Shown: positions 34,335-44,575 of the stretch, in pieces
Layout: each line of letters starts with the position of its first letter
Numbering within the stretch: the first letter of the stretch is position 1
Assembly (NCBI GenBank): GCA_021800795.1
Contig: JAJYYO010000023.1
Span: forward strand, 1-57,391
Length of the DNA stretch: 57,391 nt
Direction of reading: 5' to 3'
Source: Pseudomonadota bacterium
Lineage (GTDB): Bacteria > Pseudomonadota > Gammaproteobacteria > Burkholderiales > Gallionellaceae
Notes under the pieces: model-generated
Told to the model about the DNA's origin: nothing
Databases searched by the model: none
What the model saw: only the letters and a program-made list of their open reading frames with translations
Position numbers and translations under genes: made by a program

Positions 34335-35005
34335 GCTGTCTCCTTATGCAAATACACCTGCCGGGTGCCAAACTGACGATTGCGCCCATGCATGGGTACG
34401 TCACGAATGCGCAAGGGTTGTGTGGATTCCAGATCATCTTCGGCATAAATCAGCCCGCCAACGGGCAACGCACTTGCCAGTGCGGCCTTGGCATCGCTGG
34501 CTTCAATCGGTGCGCCCTCCAGCAAAGGCCGAGTGATAGGGCAAGAACGCCGACCCAGCACAGGCGTATAACATGGGCGACGTAGCGCTTCGGCAATCGC
34601 TTCCAACGTGACGGGCGCTGCCGGTTTTGCGCCAATCGCTACGGTAAAGGCGGCATCGAACAAGTATTCCCGCCGTGACACCACGGGGTTCTTGTTGGCC
34701 GATCCATCTACCTTGCGGGCAGCAAGCACGGTGTGAAAATCAGGAAGCTTTACAGCATTTTTCGGCATGGACTTTTCAGCATTCGGGCGCAACACTGACC
34801 GATCCGCACGCACGGCAAATTCGACACTGGCGGCAAGCTGTTCCAGTCCCGCGTGGTCAAGCCGATCTATGCCCAGACAAGCCCCGAGCAAGCCAAGCAA
34901 ACCACTGCGCGTGGGAAACTGGTTTGAGGGGCGAAAATCTTCAAAGGTGTGAGTACCCCATGCCTGCATGGGGCCATCCAGCCGTAAGATGAGATAGCGC
35001 GGCAT
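34325..35005 (-). CDS. cas5e: Cas5e (CasD), Cascade 5'-handle-binding subunit
   Basis: A 226-residue RAMP subunit that holds the 5' handle of the crRNA. It begins MPRYLILRLDGPMQAWGTHT from the ATG at 35005 and continues PTRSGLLGLLGACLGIDR, the typical Cas5 N-terminal signature; further in are RREYLFDAAFTVAI and RPCYTPVLGRRSCP. It lies 10 bases after cas7e and overlaps cas6e. Confidence 0.94.
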   Translation of the reverse strand: MPRYLILRLDGPMQAWGTHTFEDFRPSNQFPTRSGLLGLLGACLGIDRLDHAGLEQLAASVEFAVRADRSVLRPNAEKSMPKNAVKLPDFHTVLAARKVDGSANKNPVVSRREYLFDAAFTVAIGAKPAAPVTLEAIAEALRRPCYTPVLGRRSCPITRPLLEGAPIEASDAKAALASALPVGGLIYAEDDLESTQPLRIRDVPMHGRNRQFGTRQVYLHKETACF

Positions 35006-35015
35006 GGCAGGCTCC

Positions 35016-36296
35016 TTATGCTTTTCCACCGTTAGCAATCCAATCTTCCATCGCTTTCAGCGAATCCAGCGCGGGCTTATCGCCCAACTTTATGCCATCT
35101 TCCACCGCAAAGGCGCGCGCCTGTTCGTCCAGACCATAAGCGCGGTGGATACGCGCCCAATAGTCAGATAGCGTACTGATGGACGGCTTGAGAAATCCCG
35201 CCTCTTTATAATTGCGCTTCACCGGCACCGGCTGCTCGAAAGCATTGGCAAGCGAAATAGGCAGATCGGAAAAACTGGTAATGGCGAAGTCCGCCAAATT
35301 GTGCGCGGCGAAGGATTGCTGTTTGGCAGAAGGCACAACCGTGGCGAGCAGATGGAATACATGCCGACCGATATCCAATGCACGCTGGCGCGATTCGGCA
35401 GTTTCTGCCGCCTTGATATTTTCGATCAGCCCCAGATTCACTTGCAACTGTTTCAGGTTCAGGCTGGCGTAGCGGTAAAACACGCCGGAGGAAAATTGCT
35501 GGGTATCCAAATGCCCCGCCCCGGTTTCGCCAGCATCAATCGTCAAATCATCCACGGCGGTGAACCAGTCCACATCTTGTGGCTCGACAGCATGCGTGGT
35601 GATTGCGTGTGCGACAGCTAGAGCGCCATCGACAGAAGTCATTAAACCAGAAGTCGCCATGCGACCTGATAGCGCAATGTCTAACGTAGATGCAATTGCT
35701 TTACGAACCAAATCAATTTTTTCTTTGACTGCTTTGACTCGTTTTTTAGTTAATACATCGTCGATAAAATCGTGTTCGGATTTTTTCTTTTTACCTTTTT
35801 GTTTACCTGCCGCCTCCCTCGCTTTGCTTTTTTCTTCCTCTGTAAGTGAAACCGCGTTGACTATACCGCAAAGAACTCGAATTTCAGCAATTGACCAAGG
35901 GGCAACCGCAAGCTTCTTACTCTTGCCGCTGTCGCTACCAGCACCCTCTTCCACGCCGCCATCAACATCTTCTGTTTCTTCGTCGCCTTCAACCTTTTCC
36001 CTAACGAATAGCTCCATTGTTTTCGCAATCAAAGACGGCTCGAATTCGCTACGCAATTCATCCACGAATATCGGAATTAGCTTTTCAAGTTCTCTAGTCC
36101 GAACAGATGCTGAACCAAATTTATTTTCGTAGTAGCCGCTTGTGCGAATAGCACGTTTCAGCGACTGACTGGAAACCCGCACCCGGTTGACCCCTCCAAA
36201 TATGGCGGTTTTCTGCATGTTCATATCGTCACGGTTCAAGCATGACGGGCTGTGCGAAATCAATACGTGAAAGTTGATGAAATTCTTGGCAATCAT
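35016..36296 (-). CDS. cas7e: Cas7e (CasC), Cascade backbone subunit
   Basis: The six-fold repeated crRNA-binding backbone protein. It reads FINFHVLISHSPSCLNRDDM, GVNRVRVSSQSLKRAIRTSG and DWFTAVDDLTIDAGETGAGH, with FSSGVFYRYASLNL, all standard for type I-E. It has 426 residues against about 350-370 in relatives. The excess is a charged region: an acidic run at about 102-119 and a lysine-rich run at 156-176 (KGKKKKSEHD). Its ATG overlaps the cse2 stop (ATGA). Confidence 0.94.
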   Translation of the reverse strand: MIAKNFINFHVLISHSPSCLNRDDMNMQKTAIFGGVNRVRVSSQSLKRAIRTSGYYENKFGSASVRTRELEKLIPIFVDELRSEFEPSLIAKTMELFVREKVEGDEETEDVDGGVEEGAGSDSGKSKKLAVAPWSIAEIRVLCGIVNAVSLTEEEKSKAREAAGKQKGKKKKSEHDFIDDVLTKKRVKAVKEKIDLVRKAIASTLDIALSGRMATSGLMTSVDGALAVAHAITTHAVEPQDVDWFTAVDDLTIDAGETGAGHLDTQQFSSGVFYRYASLNLKQLQVNLGLIENIKAAETAESRQRALDIGRHVFHLLATVVPSAKQQSFAAHNLADFAITSFSDLPISLANAFEQPVPVKRNYKEAGFLKPSISTLSDYWARIHRAYGLDEQARAFAVEDGIKLGDKPALDSLKAMEDWIANGGKA

Positions 36297-36781
36297 TTTT
36301 TGTCTCCTTTTGTAGAGGTAAATTTAGCGAGGTAGAAATCTTCAACAAGTTTGCGTTTGGCACTCCGATCCCAAGAGCCGTCCGGTTCGGATGGATACAG
36401 CAGCCATCCCAATTTTTTCCAGTCCAGTTTTGGGTGCTTAAGCTGTATCGCCAATCGCCTAAACTGAATAATGTCGGTGGGTGATTTGGCGCGCGCCACT
36501 TGAAAAACCCGCATCTCGTTGACCCCTTTTCCCACCAGTAACCTGCCTAACCCCTGCCATGAATCACGGTGATCGTCACCGCAGTCATCGCACCAAGGCA
36601 ACAAGAATGCCACTCGAAGCCAGCCATCATGCGCTCGACCGTAGGGGAACAAAGCATAAAGTGCGTGAAACTCACGCAGTTCATCTGGCTCAGTCACTCT
36701 TCGCAGTGCGGCTTTATCACCAGTCGAAAGCGCGGTATATCGACTCCACAAGGACAAAAAATCCGGCAGTTCGGCACTCAT
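36293..36781 (-). CDS. cse2: Cse2 (CasB), Cascade small subunit
   Basis: A 162-residue helical protein present in two copies in Cascade, where it stabilises the displaced DNA strand. It has the family pattern LWSRYTALSTGDKAALRR, REFHALYALFP, then RVFQVARAKSPTDIIQFRRL and LDWKKLGWLLYP. It overlaps cse1 and cas7e by four bases each. Confidence 0.9.
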   Translation of the reverse strand: MSAELPDFLSLWSRYTALSTGDKAALRRVTEPDELREFHALYALFPYGRAHDGWLRVAFLLPWCDDCGDDHRDSWQGLGRLLVGKGVNEMRVFQVARAKSPTDIIQFRRLAIQLKHPKLDWKKLGWLLYPSEPDGSWDRSAKRKLVEDFYLAKFTSTKGDKK

Positions 36782-38340
36782 GCTTCCTCCATCAGTTTTT
36801 TAAGTTCGGTGTCTAAGCTGTACCTCGCCCAAGCGATGACCGGAATCAACTCTGGTTTCATCGCATAAGGCTTGGTGAGATCATCAAAAATGGTGTCGCA
36901 CTTGTCGGCTATCTGTTTAGCAAAACCTACTCTAGCCGCTGCCCATTCTTTCCATGTATGTTCATTGGAAAATGTCTCATAGATCAAATTTTCAGTGCAG
37001 GCATAAAACAGCTTATCGGCGGTTTCGTGGATGGCTGCGCCGAGGCCTTTTAACTTGATCCGTTTCTTTTTATTTTCATAGCCTTTCGAGGCCATCAGCA
37101 GCTTCCCATACAGCACCTTTTTTGCATCTTTCCCGATTTCAACCAGTTCTTGCAGATGCCCTTTGTCATCCCGCCACCCTTGGGAAAGGCTGATCATCTC
37201 GTGACGGCGACCGACAATTGATCCTTGCTTGGCGCAGTAACCGCCCACCAAAAGATGCAAACGTCCTTCACCCAACTCGTCGGCTTGAGCCACTGGGCCA
37301 GCGGGCACACTACCTTCCTTGGCATTCGGGTCATTTATTCCGCGAGGCACGACAAACTCAGACAGTTGCGTCCATGCCGGGCTGGTGACGCTAAAGGAAG
37401 CGAACTTCCATTTCAGCGCACCATCCGAGGTGGTTGCCGTTCTGGCACCGTGCGGGTGCGGCCATAAACCGTCCACGGAAAATTTGAATTGCTCTTTTAG
37501 AAAGACGGCATATACCTGCACTGGTTTACCCTCCAGCATGTCGCATGAATATGGTGTCTTTTCTTGCACAAGCTCCAGTCGCGTGGGTTGCCAGAACAAC
37601 CCACGTACCAAACCAATATCATTCCACTTGATATGTTCATTCGCTTTGATCGGCCTAACCCAAGTCGGCAGGTCGTGCTCAAAATCAGGCTTCCAACCCG
37701 GCAAAAGTTTTTGAATTCTGGGTAGCGTCAACACGTTATGCCAGATGGTCTCGCGTAAATCCTTGCCAATGACAAAAATATTCACGGGTGTCAGATACGG
37801 ATTTGTGCCACCTCGCAGGTTTCCCTTGAAACCGCCTCCCATACTGTTTGCATTTGATGCTTGGTTGAATAATGCGATAGCCGTTAACGCGCCGGAAAGT
37901 TTTTTCACTTCGCCAACACCGTTGAAAAAAGCATGGTTGTTGCCTTCTGGCAAACCAATAAGAATTTTTTGAATAGGTGTCACTTTCTCAGCTTTCACCC
38001 CGCGTGACTGCATGAACGGCTGCGTCGGATGGTCGAGGTCAAACCAGTCATGGCAAGGTTTAATACCGGCAGCAAATTCGTCCGGCGACAGCGGCTTGGT
38101 AATTCTCGCTCGCAAAGCCTTATTGCCATTCGGATCACTCGCCGGATCACCCTCCGGCATGAACATCACTTGGGTCATACACACCAACAATTGCACGCAG
38201 GCCAGTTCCAGATCGTCACGCGGCAAGCTCACTTGCCACTTGCCCGGCTCGCACAAAAGTTGCTGGTATGTCAGCAGGCAGAAGGCTCCTGTACCGCCAT
38301 CGGCGCGCACCGGAATCCATGGGTCTTTAAGCAGGTTCAT
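36778..38340 (-). CDS. cse1: Cse1 (CasA, Cas8e), Cascade large subunit
   Basis: A 520-residue large subunit that reads the PAM and recruits Cas3. From the ATG at 38340: MNLLKDPWIPVRADGGTGAF, LTYQQLLCEPGKWQVSLPRD, then FMPEGDPASDPNG, FDLDHPTQPFMQSRGV and a C-terminal four-helix bundle. The fusion-like upstream extension in the open frame runs inside cas3 and is not used. cas3 ends 14 bases inside its start. Confidence 0.93.
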   Translation of the reverse strand: MNLLKDPWIPVRADGGTGAFCLLTYQQLLCEPGKWQVSLPRDDLELACVQLLVCMTQVMFMPEGDPASDPNGNKALRARITKPLSPDEFAAGIKPCHDWFDLDHPTQPFMQSRGVKAEKVTPIQKILIGLPEGNNHAFFNGVGEVKKLSGALTAIALFNQASNANSMGGGFKGNLRGGTNPYLTPVNIFVIGKDLRETIWHNVLTLPRIQKLLPGWKPDFEHDLPTWVRPIKANEHIKWNDIGLVRGLFWQPTRLELVQEKTPYSCDMLEGKPVQVYAVFLKEQFKFSVDGLWPHPHGARTATTSDGALKWKFASFSVTSPAWTQLSEFVVPRGINDPNAKEGSVPAGPVAQADELGEGRLHLLVGGYCAKQGSIVGRRHEMISLSQGWRDDKGHLQELVEIGKDAKKVLYGKLLMASKGYENKKKRIKLKGLGAAIHETADKLFYACTENLIYETFSNEHTWKEWAAARVGFAKQIADKCDTIFDDLTKPYAMKPELIPVIAWARYSLDTELKKLMEEA

Positions 38341-41023
38341 CGTTAACCCTCTCCAATCCGAAATCTTCCGAATAGCGAAACTTTCCACCCATTGCCGACC
38401 AGCCTCCATGCCCGTCAGCGCTCATTTCCATTTGCCGATAGCCTGCCAGAATACCTTCATTCTCAAGGCGGCAGTTTAATAATCGTTTCTTCCAACTGGC
38501 GGGTGCAGGCACCGCGTGCAGGTTAAGCGTTTCCGCGAGATCACGCTCGTTTAATGTACTTAACACCTGCCCATCCAGCAGGCGACCATCGGGTTGGATA
38601 GGCAAAACCGTCAAGCTCATTTCGCCGTCACGGGTGAGCGCGGTAGCGGCATAATCTTCATCACGAAAAAACTTGACGGTCATCGTAGTGAGGCGTCGTT
38701 TAGCCTCTGCCCTTGCTGCCAGTTGTTTGCCTGTAAAGTTTTTGTAATCGCGTTTGATAATTTCTGGCTCATCATCTCGATCATCATCTTGGTAAACCTG
38801 CTCAATCCACTCCCGATAAGCCTCGGGAAACACAATCCGGTCAGTTCCTGCCAGCAGTCGCTCGGTGCGCCACAGTACGCGGGTGTTGCCGTAAATGAGT
38901 TTGTGCAAGCCATAGTCTTCGCCTTCTACTGACAACACAGTGCAACGGGGAAACTCGAACCCGGCAGGACGATGTTCGCGTTGGTGGCGATGCAAACGAC
39001 CAAGCCGCTGGAACAGCAAGTCCACCGGGCAGATTTGCGTAAGCATCCAGTCGAAATCCAGATCGAGACTTTGCTCAACGACTTGCGTGGCAACGAGGAT
39101 GCGCCCCTTGTCGCGTGCGGCGTCGCGGCCATAATAATCAATCGTGGCTTTTTCCTTTGTTTGCCTGTCCATAAAGCGGTAACGCGCATGGAACACGTCC
39201 ACATCAACTGTGGTTTTGCCGCGCAGCAAGCGGGCAAGCCGCTGGGCATCGTCCACCAAGTTCATCACCACCGCTACCCGTGCGCCGGTTTCGGCAGCGG
39301 CGATGATGCGCCCAACCACGTCATCATTCGGGAATGCGCCGGGGAGCTTGAGGCATTCGGTTATCACCTCGCGCCGTTCCGGGCGGTGTTTGTCAGGCAC
39401 GGTGGCGCATGACGCTGCACCTTGTGTGGCGTGCCACAACGCAGGATACGGCGCATCATCCACCCCGCTGGATTCCCACGCCCCCAACAACTTGGCGCGC
39501 ACACCAGCGGGTAGCGTGGCGGACAACAAAATAACGCTGCCGCCGACGGCTTTCTGGCGGCGTAATACTTCGCCGAGCAGGCCGTGCATGTATGCATCGT
39601 AGGCATGAACTTCATCCACGATGAGCACGGATTTGTTCAAACCAAAACCGCGCACGAATTTGTGCCTGACAGGTAACACGGACAGTAATACCTGATCTAC
39701 AGTACAAACACCTATCTGACCGAGAAACACACGTTTGCGGCTATTGGCGAGCCATGTGGCACATTGGACGGAAGCCTCTTCTTTACCTTGCGAGGTTTTT
39801 CGTTGCCCGCTTTCGATCAGATGCTGGAACGATTCATTGAAGTCGCGCTTGCCGTGTGCGAGTACTACATTGGCATTGCCAAACACTTTCACTGCGAACT
39901 CTTCGGCGCGGGTAAGCATGGCGTTGGCGGTCGCTTGCGTGGGTAGCGCAAATACGATAGCGTCCGCTATGCCTTGATCCAGCAACTGCCAAGCGTAAGC
40001 CAGAGCGGCTTCGGTTTTGCCGCTGCCGGTGGGTGCCTCGATCAGTGTCAAACCCGGTGTGGTCGGCAAACTATCCACCAGAACCTGAATTCCGCGCGGT
40101 GATTCTTCAGGCTTGAGCAAAGCGCTTAAACCTTTATAGCTCACCGCTTTTGCAAGCAGTCCGAAGCGATGCAACACATCTTCTGCCTGAACTTTCCCCA
40201 CGCTTGCGACAAAGTAATCGGCTAATGAAGTGTCAGGTTTTTGATATGCGAACACCTCAGTGTTGGAGCCTATCCAGTCACACACGGAGCAGAAACCAGC
40301 CAGCAAAGATTGCGCGCTCGGCGAAGTTAACGGGGGCAAATCCTGAAAGCCAAGTCCCTCTGGCACGAGGAAAATGTCGGCCAGCGCGGAAATAAATGCG
40401 TGGCGTGCGGCACGATCGTGAGCAATGATCTCGTCATCAGCCTCTGGCGCGCAAATTTTTGTAGGTTCGTAAAAATCTCCATGATGACCCGTTACCGCAG
40501 CCAGCCAAGGCTTCCACCGCTCCCATATCTCGCGATCAACATCTTTGTCTCCAAGCCATAGTCGATACTCCTGATTCGGCCAAGCGATACCCGCCCAACC
40601 GTGGTCGAACTTTTCGCTGTCGTTCTTTGACACGCCGTGATCCTTGTCTCCAAGTGGTCGCCAGGCTGCGGCAAGCGCCCACGGGGCTTTTAGCTGGAAT
40701 CTCACATCGAATTTTCCGAGATCATGCAAGGCCGTGAAAAACAGAATCCAGGCGCGTAATTGGATTGGCTGTAATGGCGCGTAACTAAAAGCGGCAAGGA
40801 AAGTGCGCTGAATGGTTGAGCTTTCATCCCACCAAGATGCTGCAACAGATGCCACATCCAGAGAGTGATAGGCCAGCGGGTGCCATTTTTGCTCGTACGG
40901 ATAAGCTGGGTCGGCCTTACCCCAGTAGTTGAAAACGAAGTTACAGTGAAGGCCAACGCCAGCTTGACTGGCGTTAAGCGTAGCGGCCGTAACTAAAATC
41001 GTATCCTCACGCTGATCGGACAT
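38327..41023 (-). CDS. cas3: Cas3 helicase-nuclease (I-E)
   Basis: An 898-residue protein that degrades target DNA after recruitment by Cascade. The N-terminal HD nuclease has H48 and H53 (WHPLAYHSLDV), the H100-D101 pair (ALHDLGKFD) and H180-H181 (TGHHGDF). The SF2 helicase follows: Walker A APTGSGKTEAAL (330-341), DEVHAYD (470-476), LLSATLP (499-505), VVEQSLDLDFD and QRLGRLHRH. A Cas3-specific C-terminal domain ends the protein. The ATG at 41023 gives MSDQREDTILVT. It is the first gene of the cas operon, behind a WYL regulator on the same strand. Confidence 0.96.
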   Translation of the reverse strand: MSDQREDTILVTAATLNASQAGVGLHCNFVFNYWGKADPAYPYEQKWHPLAYHSLDVASVAASWWDESSTIQRTFLAAFSYAPLQPIQLRAWILFFTALHDLGKFDVRFQLKAPWALAAAWRPLGDKDHGVSKNDSEKFDHGWAGIAWPNQEYRLWLGDKDVDREIWERWKPWLAAVTGHHGDFYEPTKICAPEADDEIIAHDRAARHAFISALADIFLVPEGLGFQDLPPLTSPSAQSLLAGFCSVCDWIGSNTEVFAYQKPDTSLADYFVASVGKVQAEDVLHRFGLLAKAVSYKGLSALLKPEESPRGIQVLVDSLPTTPGLTLIEAPTGSGKTEAALAYAWQLLDQGIADAIVFALPTQATANAMLTRAEEFAVKVFGNANVVLAHGKRDFNESFQHLIESGQRKTSQGKEEASVQCATWLANSRKRVFLGQIGVCTVDQVLLSVLPVRHKFVRGFGLNKSVLIVDEVHAYDAYMHGLLGEVLRRQKAVGGSVILLSATLPAGVRAKLLGAWESSGVDDAPYPALWHATQGAASCATVPDKHRPERREVITECLKLPGAFPNDDVVGRIIAAAETGARVAVVMNLVDDAQRLARLLRGKTTVDVDVFHARYRFMDRQTKEKATIDYYGRDAARDKGRILVATQVVEQSLDLDFDWMLTQICPVDLLFQRLGRLHRHQREHRPAGFEFPRCTVLSVEGEDYGLHKLIYGNTRVLWRTERLLAGTDRIVFPEAYREWIEQVYQDDDRDDEPEIIKRDYKNFTGKQLAARAEAKRRLTTMTVKFFRDEDYAATALTRDGEMSLTVLPIQPDGRLLDGQVLSTLNERDLAETLNLHAVPAPASWKKRLLNCRLENEGILAGYRQMEMSADGHGGWSAMGGKFRYSEDFGLERVNDEPA

Positions 41024-41099
41024 ATTGGCATCCCTGAATTTTGCAATTGCTGCGCAGTTTATACCCCCTGGTGTATCAAAAGCTGAGCCTGTCAAATCT
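41024..41099 (-). promoter_or_regulatory. Spacer between the WYL gene and cas3 (candidate cas promoter)
   Basis: The 76 bases hold TTGACA (41095-41090) and TATAAA (41063-41058), but they are 26 bases apart, too far for a normal sigma-70 promoter. A degenerate inverted repeat GATAC..GTATA lies between them. This layout could suit an activator-dependent promoter, or the cas genes may be read from the WYL gene promoter. Confidence 0.35.
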
Positions 41100-42071
41100 T
41101 TATTTTTGATAATTGGCCATCGCCGCCAGAAGGCGGGTTTTTACTTCCTGCCGCAATTCGTCAGGGCCGAGCACCTCTACATCAGGCCCGTATTTGAGGA
41201 TGTCCATTACCAGCTCACGCGGGTCGGAATACGGAATGCGCAACTCATAACTGCCGTTCTCCAGAAAGCATCCCTGCTGCTGTGGATGCCAATGTTCATC
41301 AGCCACCCAGCGGGCGCGTTCGGGAGTGAAGCGCAACAGGGCGGTGTATTTGGGTTCGCCGGCAAATATGCCATAGGAACTTGCATAATGCGCATCGAGT
41401 TTATCTTCCGTGATATCAAAGCAACGCTGCGGCAAGACTTCGGCTGCACTGATGCGTTCGACGGCAAAGCTGCGCAGGGCATTCTTGTCATGACACCATG
41501 CATCGAGATACCAGTTGGAGCGGTAATGGACTAGCCGTTGCGGGGAGATTTCGCGCGAACTGGTTTGATCGTTGCCGCGCCCGTGGTAGGTGATGTGCAG
41601 GCTGTTCCTTTGGAGCAGCGCGCCTGCCACGGTCTGAAAACAGGCCGGTTCCACATTGCGCCCGGTCATACGCAGGATGTGCACCCGACTTGCAATTTCC
41701 TGGCTGCCAAGTTGCCGTCCCGCAAGTATTTTTTCGATGCGCTCACGTACCGGTTTGAGTTGCACATCGAGCAGGCCGGGCTGAACCTGCACCAGCAATT
41801 GGTAAGCCGTCAGCAGCGCATAAAGTTCGCTTGAACTGAGCCATAATCCGGGAAGCTCGAAGGCTTTTCCGTCTGCCTGCGCATAATAGTATCCGTTCTG
41901 TACGCGATCATATTCGATCGGTGCGTTGAAATCCTGACGCATCTCGGCAATGATGCGCCTGACCGAGGCGCGCGAACATTGCAGCTCCTCCTGTAACAAC
42001 TGAAAAGAGACGGGATATCGGCGTGAGGAAATTGCCTGATGCAGCCTGTACATTCGTTGCATGCGATCCAT
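41100..42071 (-). CDS. WYL-domain transcriptional regulator adjacent to cas3
   Basis: A 323-residue regulator with a DeoR/HTH_11-type winged helix (LLQEELQCSRASVRRIIAEM) and a WYL domain (ISPQRLVHYRSNWYLDAWC, RSFAVERISAAEVL), followed by a WCX-like C-terminal part (YSDPRELVMDILKYGPDVEV). WYL domains sense ligands, probably nucleotides or nucleic acid, and several regulators of CRISPR or defence genes belong to this family. It is on the same strand as cas3 with 76 bases between the two, so it is a plausible regulator of the cas operon; this is inferred from position. Confidence 0.9.
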   Translation of the reverse strand: MDRMQRMYRLHQAISSRRYPVSFQLLQEELQCSRASVRRIIAEMRQDFNAPIEYDRVQNGYYYAQADGKAFELPGLWLSSSELYALLTAYQLLVQVQPGLLDVQLKPVRERIEKILAGRQLGSQEIASRVHILRMTGRNVEPACFQTVAGALLQRNSLHITYHGRGNDQTSSREISPQRLVHYRSNWYLDAWCHDKNALRSFAVERISAAEVLPQRCFDITEDKLDAHYASSYGIFAGEPKYTALLRFTPERARWVADEHWHPQQQGCFLENGSYELRIPYSDPRELVMDILKYGPDVEVLGPDELRQEVKTRLLAAMANYQK

Positions 42072-42159
42072 GGTCAGTCTCCTCAGGCCAATCTACGCGG
42101 AAGAACAGACCGACGAAAAGTCAGCGCTTCCCCGAGATGTTGCTGGCTTCGTGGTCTGT

Positions 42160-42196
42160 TATTCCTGCTGGTTTCCCGCCTTCGCGGGAAAGACAA
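42160..42196. repeat. Short palindromic repeat
   Basis: GGTTTCCCGCCTTCGCGGGAAAGAC contains the CCCGC/GCGGG hairpin of the same family that occurs in frame inside tviC at 6709-6735. Here it is in the spacer between the WYL and SEC-C genes. Confidence 0.7.
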
Positions 42197-42239
42197 ACTT
42201 ACTTATTTACCAACTCAACAATCTCAGAATTTTAGCCAG

Positions 42240-43217
42240 TCACTCTTTTGCCAGACAGCATTTCTTGTATTTCTTTCCGCTGCCGCAGGGGCAGGGATCG
42301 TTGCGACCGACCTTGGGTTCGGGACGAACGTAAGGCTCGACGGGTTCATAGTGACGATAAAAATCATCCGGAAAATCCTTGCCCTCGCTCAAACCTGGAA
42401 AATCATCATCCAGGTCGTCATTTTTCAGTGCCTCGTCGCGCCAGCGTATCTGACGCCTGGCGATGGCATCCGGCTCATAGAACTCCCATGGATTGGTAAA
42501 TCTTTCCCATTCGGGAGCATAATATTTTCCGGCGTAGGCACGCTCTATGCTCTGCATGTCAAAACGCCTGTCATAATCATCCTGTAGCGGCACCAGCTCT
42601 TCGAGCAATTGGCGATACTGTGGACGCGGAAAATACAGCAGCATATGTGCGGCTGTCAGACAGACATCCCAATCTTCATCTTCTTCGAGCGCCATTTTCG
42701 CCGCCCATGCCAGCGTCTGTTCGAGCGTTTCACCGTCTTGCCGTGAAGCTGCGAACAGCAACGCTTCAATCGCATTGGCGCGCATATACCAGTCCATATC
42801 CCGGTCTTCGCAAAGTTCACGTACTGCGGGCAGCACACTATTCGGTTTATTCCTGAATAATGCTGACCATTCACCTGCCAGCCAGTCCTGCATATTTTCG
42901 TCTTCTTCCAGCGACAGACTGTACATCATGTCAACCAGCAACAACCCGGCCTCTTCACTCGGGATAAGCCCGAGGATCATCGCCGCATGCAGTCGCAACC
43001 ACCACACACCGTCGCTGTAATCCGAATCCCAGAGAAAACCATCCCGATGCAGCATGGAAAGATACGCCGACATTTCGTCGCCGCGCCGGGCGCATTCGTC
43101 GATGAGGTTGCGCGGGACGCGATCTTCGTTTTCGATCACGATATCAATCAATTCTGCCGGGCTGAGTCCGGCAAGCTCTCCATCGGTATAGATTGGCAGT
43201 TCTATAGCATCGTTCAT
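42240..43217 (-). CDS. DUF1186-like protein with a C-terminal SEC-C zinc motif
   Basis: A 325-residue, highly acidic helical protein. The body ([40 protein letters not shown]) is HEAT-like and resembles DUF1186 proteins. It ends in a SEC-C motif, [19 protein letters not shown], with a CxC..CC zinc ligand set similar to the tail of SecA. The ATG at 43217 has GGGGA upstream. The function is unknown; SEC-C tails bind zinc and often mediate protein contacts. It is divergent from lolC. Confidence 0.85.
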   Translation of the reverse strand: MNDAIELPIYTDGELAGLSPAELIDIVIENEDRVPRNLIDECARRGDEMSAYLSMLHRDGFLWDSDYSDGVWWLRLHAAMILGLIPSEEAGLLLVDMMYSLSLEEDENMQDWLAGEWSALFRNKPNSVLPAVRELCEDRDMDWYMRANAIEALLFAASRQDGETLEQTLAWAAKMALEEDEDWDVCLTAAHMLLYFPRPQYRQLLEELVPLQDDYDRRFDMQSIERAYAGKYYAPEWERFTNPWEFYEPDAIARRQIRWRDEALKNDDLDDDFPGLSEGKDFPDDFYRHYEPVEPYVRPEPKVGRNDPCPCGSGKKYKKCCLAKE

Positions 43218-43336
43218 ATCATCCCCCTGCTCTGGATTGTTCAATGGAAATTTTACCGGTTTTCTGCTGCAAAACGCACTGTTATCGTCAGGTTGTGGCA
43301 AACTGTCGCCCGTTCCATCAACGCGACTATTTTATC

Positions 43337-44575
43337 TTGCAACCCTACGAACTGTTCATCGGCCTGCGCTACACGCGCGCCAAGCGGCGCAACCATTTTA
43401 TCTCCTTCATTTCATTGATTTCCATGCTGGGCATGGGGCTGGGCGTGATGGCGCTGATCGTCGTGCTGTCGGTGATGAACGGTTTCCAGAAGGAAATCCG
43501 CGCGCGCATGCTGGGCGCATCGCCTCATCTGGAAGTGGTCGCCGACGGCGGGCGCATGGATGACTGGCAACCCATACTGGACAAGGTCGCACAGAACCCG
43601 CAAGTATTGGCCGCCGCACCTTATGTGGCAGGGCAAGGCATGCTGTCGTATGGTCAGAGCGTGCAGGGCGTGATGGTGCGCGGCATCGACCCTGCGAAAG
43701 AGATTGCCATCACCGAGCTTGCCAATAAAATCAAGGTGGGCAAACTGGCCGATCTGCGCGACTTCGGCATCGTACTGGGTTCCGATCTGGCGCGCGCACT
43801 GGGAGTGCGGATGGGCGAAAAAGTCATGCTGATCGCGCCGCAAGGTTCGATCACGCCCGCCGGCATGATGCCGCGTTTAAAACAATTCCGCGTGGTGGGA
43901 ATCTTCGAGATCGGCATGGCGCCTTACGACAACAGCCTGGCGCTGATCAACATCGTTGACGCGCAAAAGCTGTTTCAACTGGGCGATGCGGTGACCGGCA
44001 TCAGCACCAAATTGCGCGATATCGACAAGGCTCCCGAGGTGGCCGCCGAGCTGCAGCACCAGTTGCCGCAAGGCCTGTATGCCAACGACTGGACGCATCA
44101 GAACAGCAACTATTTCAGCGCGGTCAAGATGGAAAAGAAGATGATGTTCATCATCCTGTCGCTGATCGTCGCGGTCGCCGCCTTCAATATCGTCTCCACG
44201 CTGGTGATGGCGGTCACCGACAAACAGGCCGACATCGCCATTCTGCGCACGCTGGGCGCCTCCCCCGCCAGCATCATGAAAATCTTCATCGTGCAGGGCG
44301 TGGTGATCGGTCTGATCGGCACGCTGGCAGGCAGCCTCTGCGGCATCCTGCTGGCGCTCAACCTGAACGTGGTGGTGCCGTTCATCGAACATCTGTTCGG
44401 CGTGCAGTTCCTCTCCAAGGATGTCTATTACATCAGCGAACTGCCGTCCGATCTGCGCTATCACGAGGTGCTGCTGGTCTCGGGCATCTCCTTTGTAATC
44501 AGCCTGCTGGCGACGCTGTACCCGAGCTACCGGGCATCCAAGACACAACCGGCGGAGGCGCTGCGCTATGAGTAA
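43337..44575 (+). CDS. lolC: Lipoprotein-releasing ABC transporter permease (LolC/LolE family)
   Basis: A 413-residue inner-membrane permease that extracts lipoproteins for transfer to Lol[21 protein letters not shown] precedes the first membrane helix ([20 protein letters not shown]); a large periplasmic domain follows; three more helices lie at the C-terminus, with [17 protein letters not shown], the ABC coupling segment. The TTG at 43337 is preferred because it gives the normal N-terminus and length; no ATG fits. A weak Shine-Dalgarno makes the exact start uncertain. Only one permease gene is present, so it may act as a homodimer or pair with a LolE elsewhere. lolD overlaps by 8 bases. Confidence 0.9.
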   Translation: MQPYELFIGLRYTRAKRRNHFISFISLISMLGMGLGVMALIVVLSVMNGFQKEIRARMLGASPHLEVVADGGRMDDWQPILDKVAQNPQVLAAAPYVAGQGMLSYGQSVQGVMVRGIDPAKEIAITELANKIKVGKLADLRDFGIVLGSDLARALGVRMGEKVMLIAPQGSITPAGMMPRLKQFRVVGIFEIGMAPYDNSLALINIVDAQKLFQLGDAVTGISTKLRDIDKAPEVAAELQHQLPQGLYANDWTHQNSNYFSAVKMEKKMMFIILSLIVAVAAFNIVSTLVMAVTDKQADIAILRTLGASPASIMKIFIVQGVVIGLIGTLAGSLCGILLALNLNVVVPFIEHLFGVQFLSKDVYYISELPSDLRYHEVLLVSGISFVISLLATLYPSYRASKTQPAEALRYE

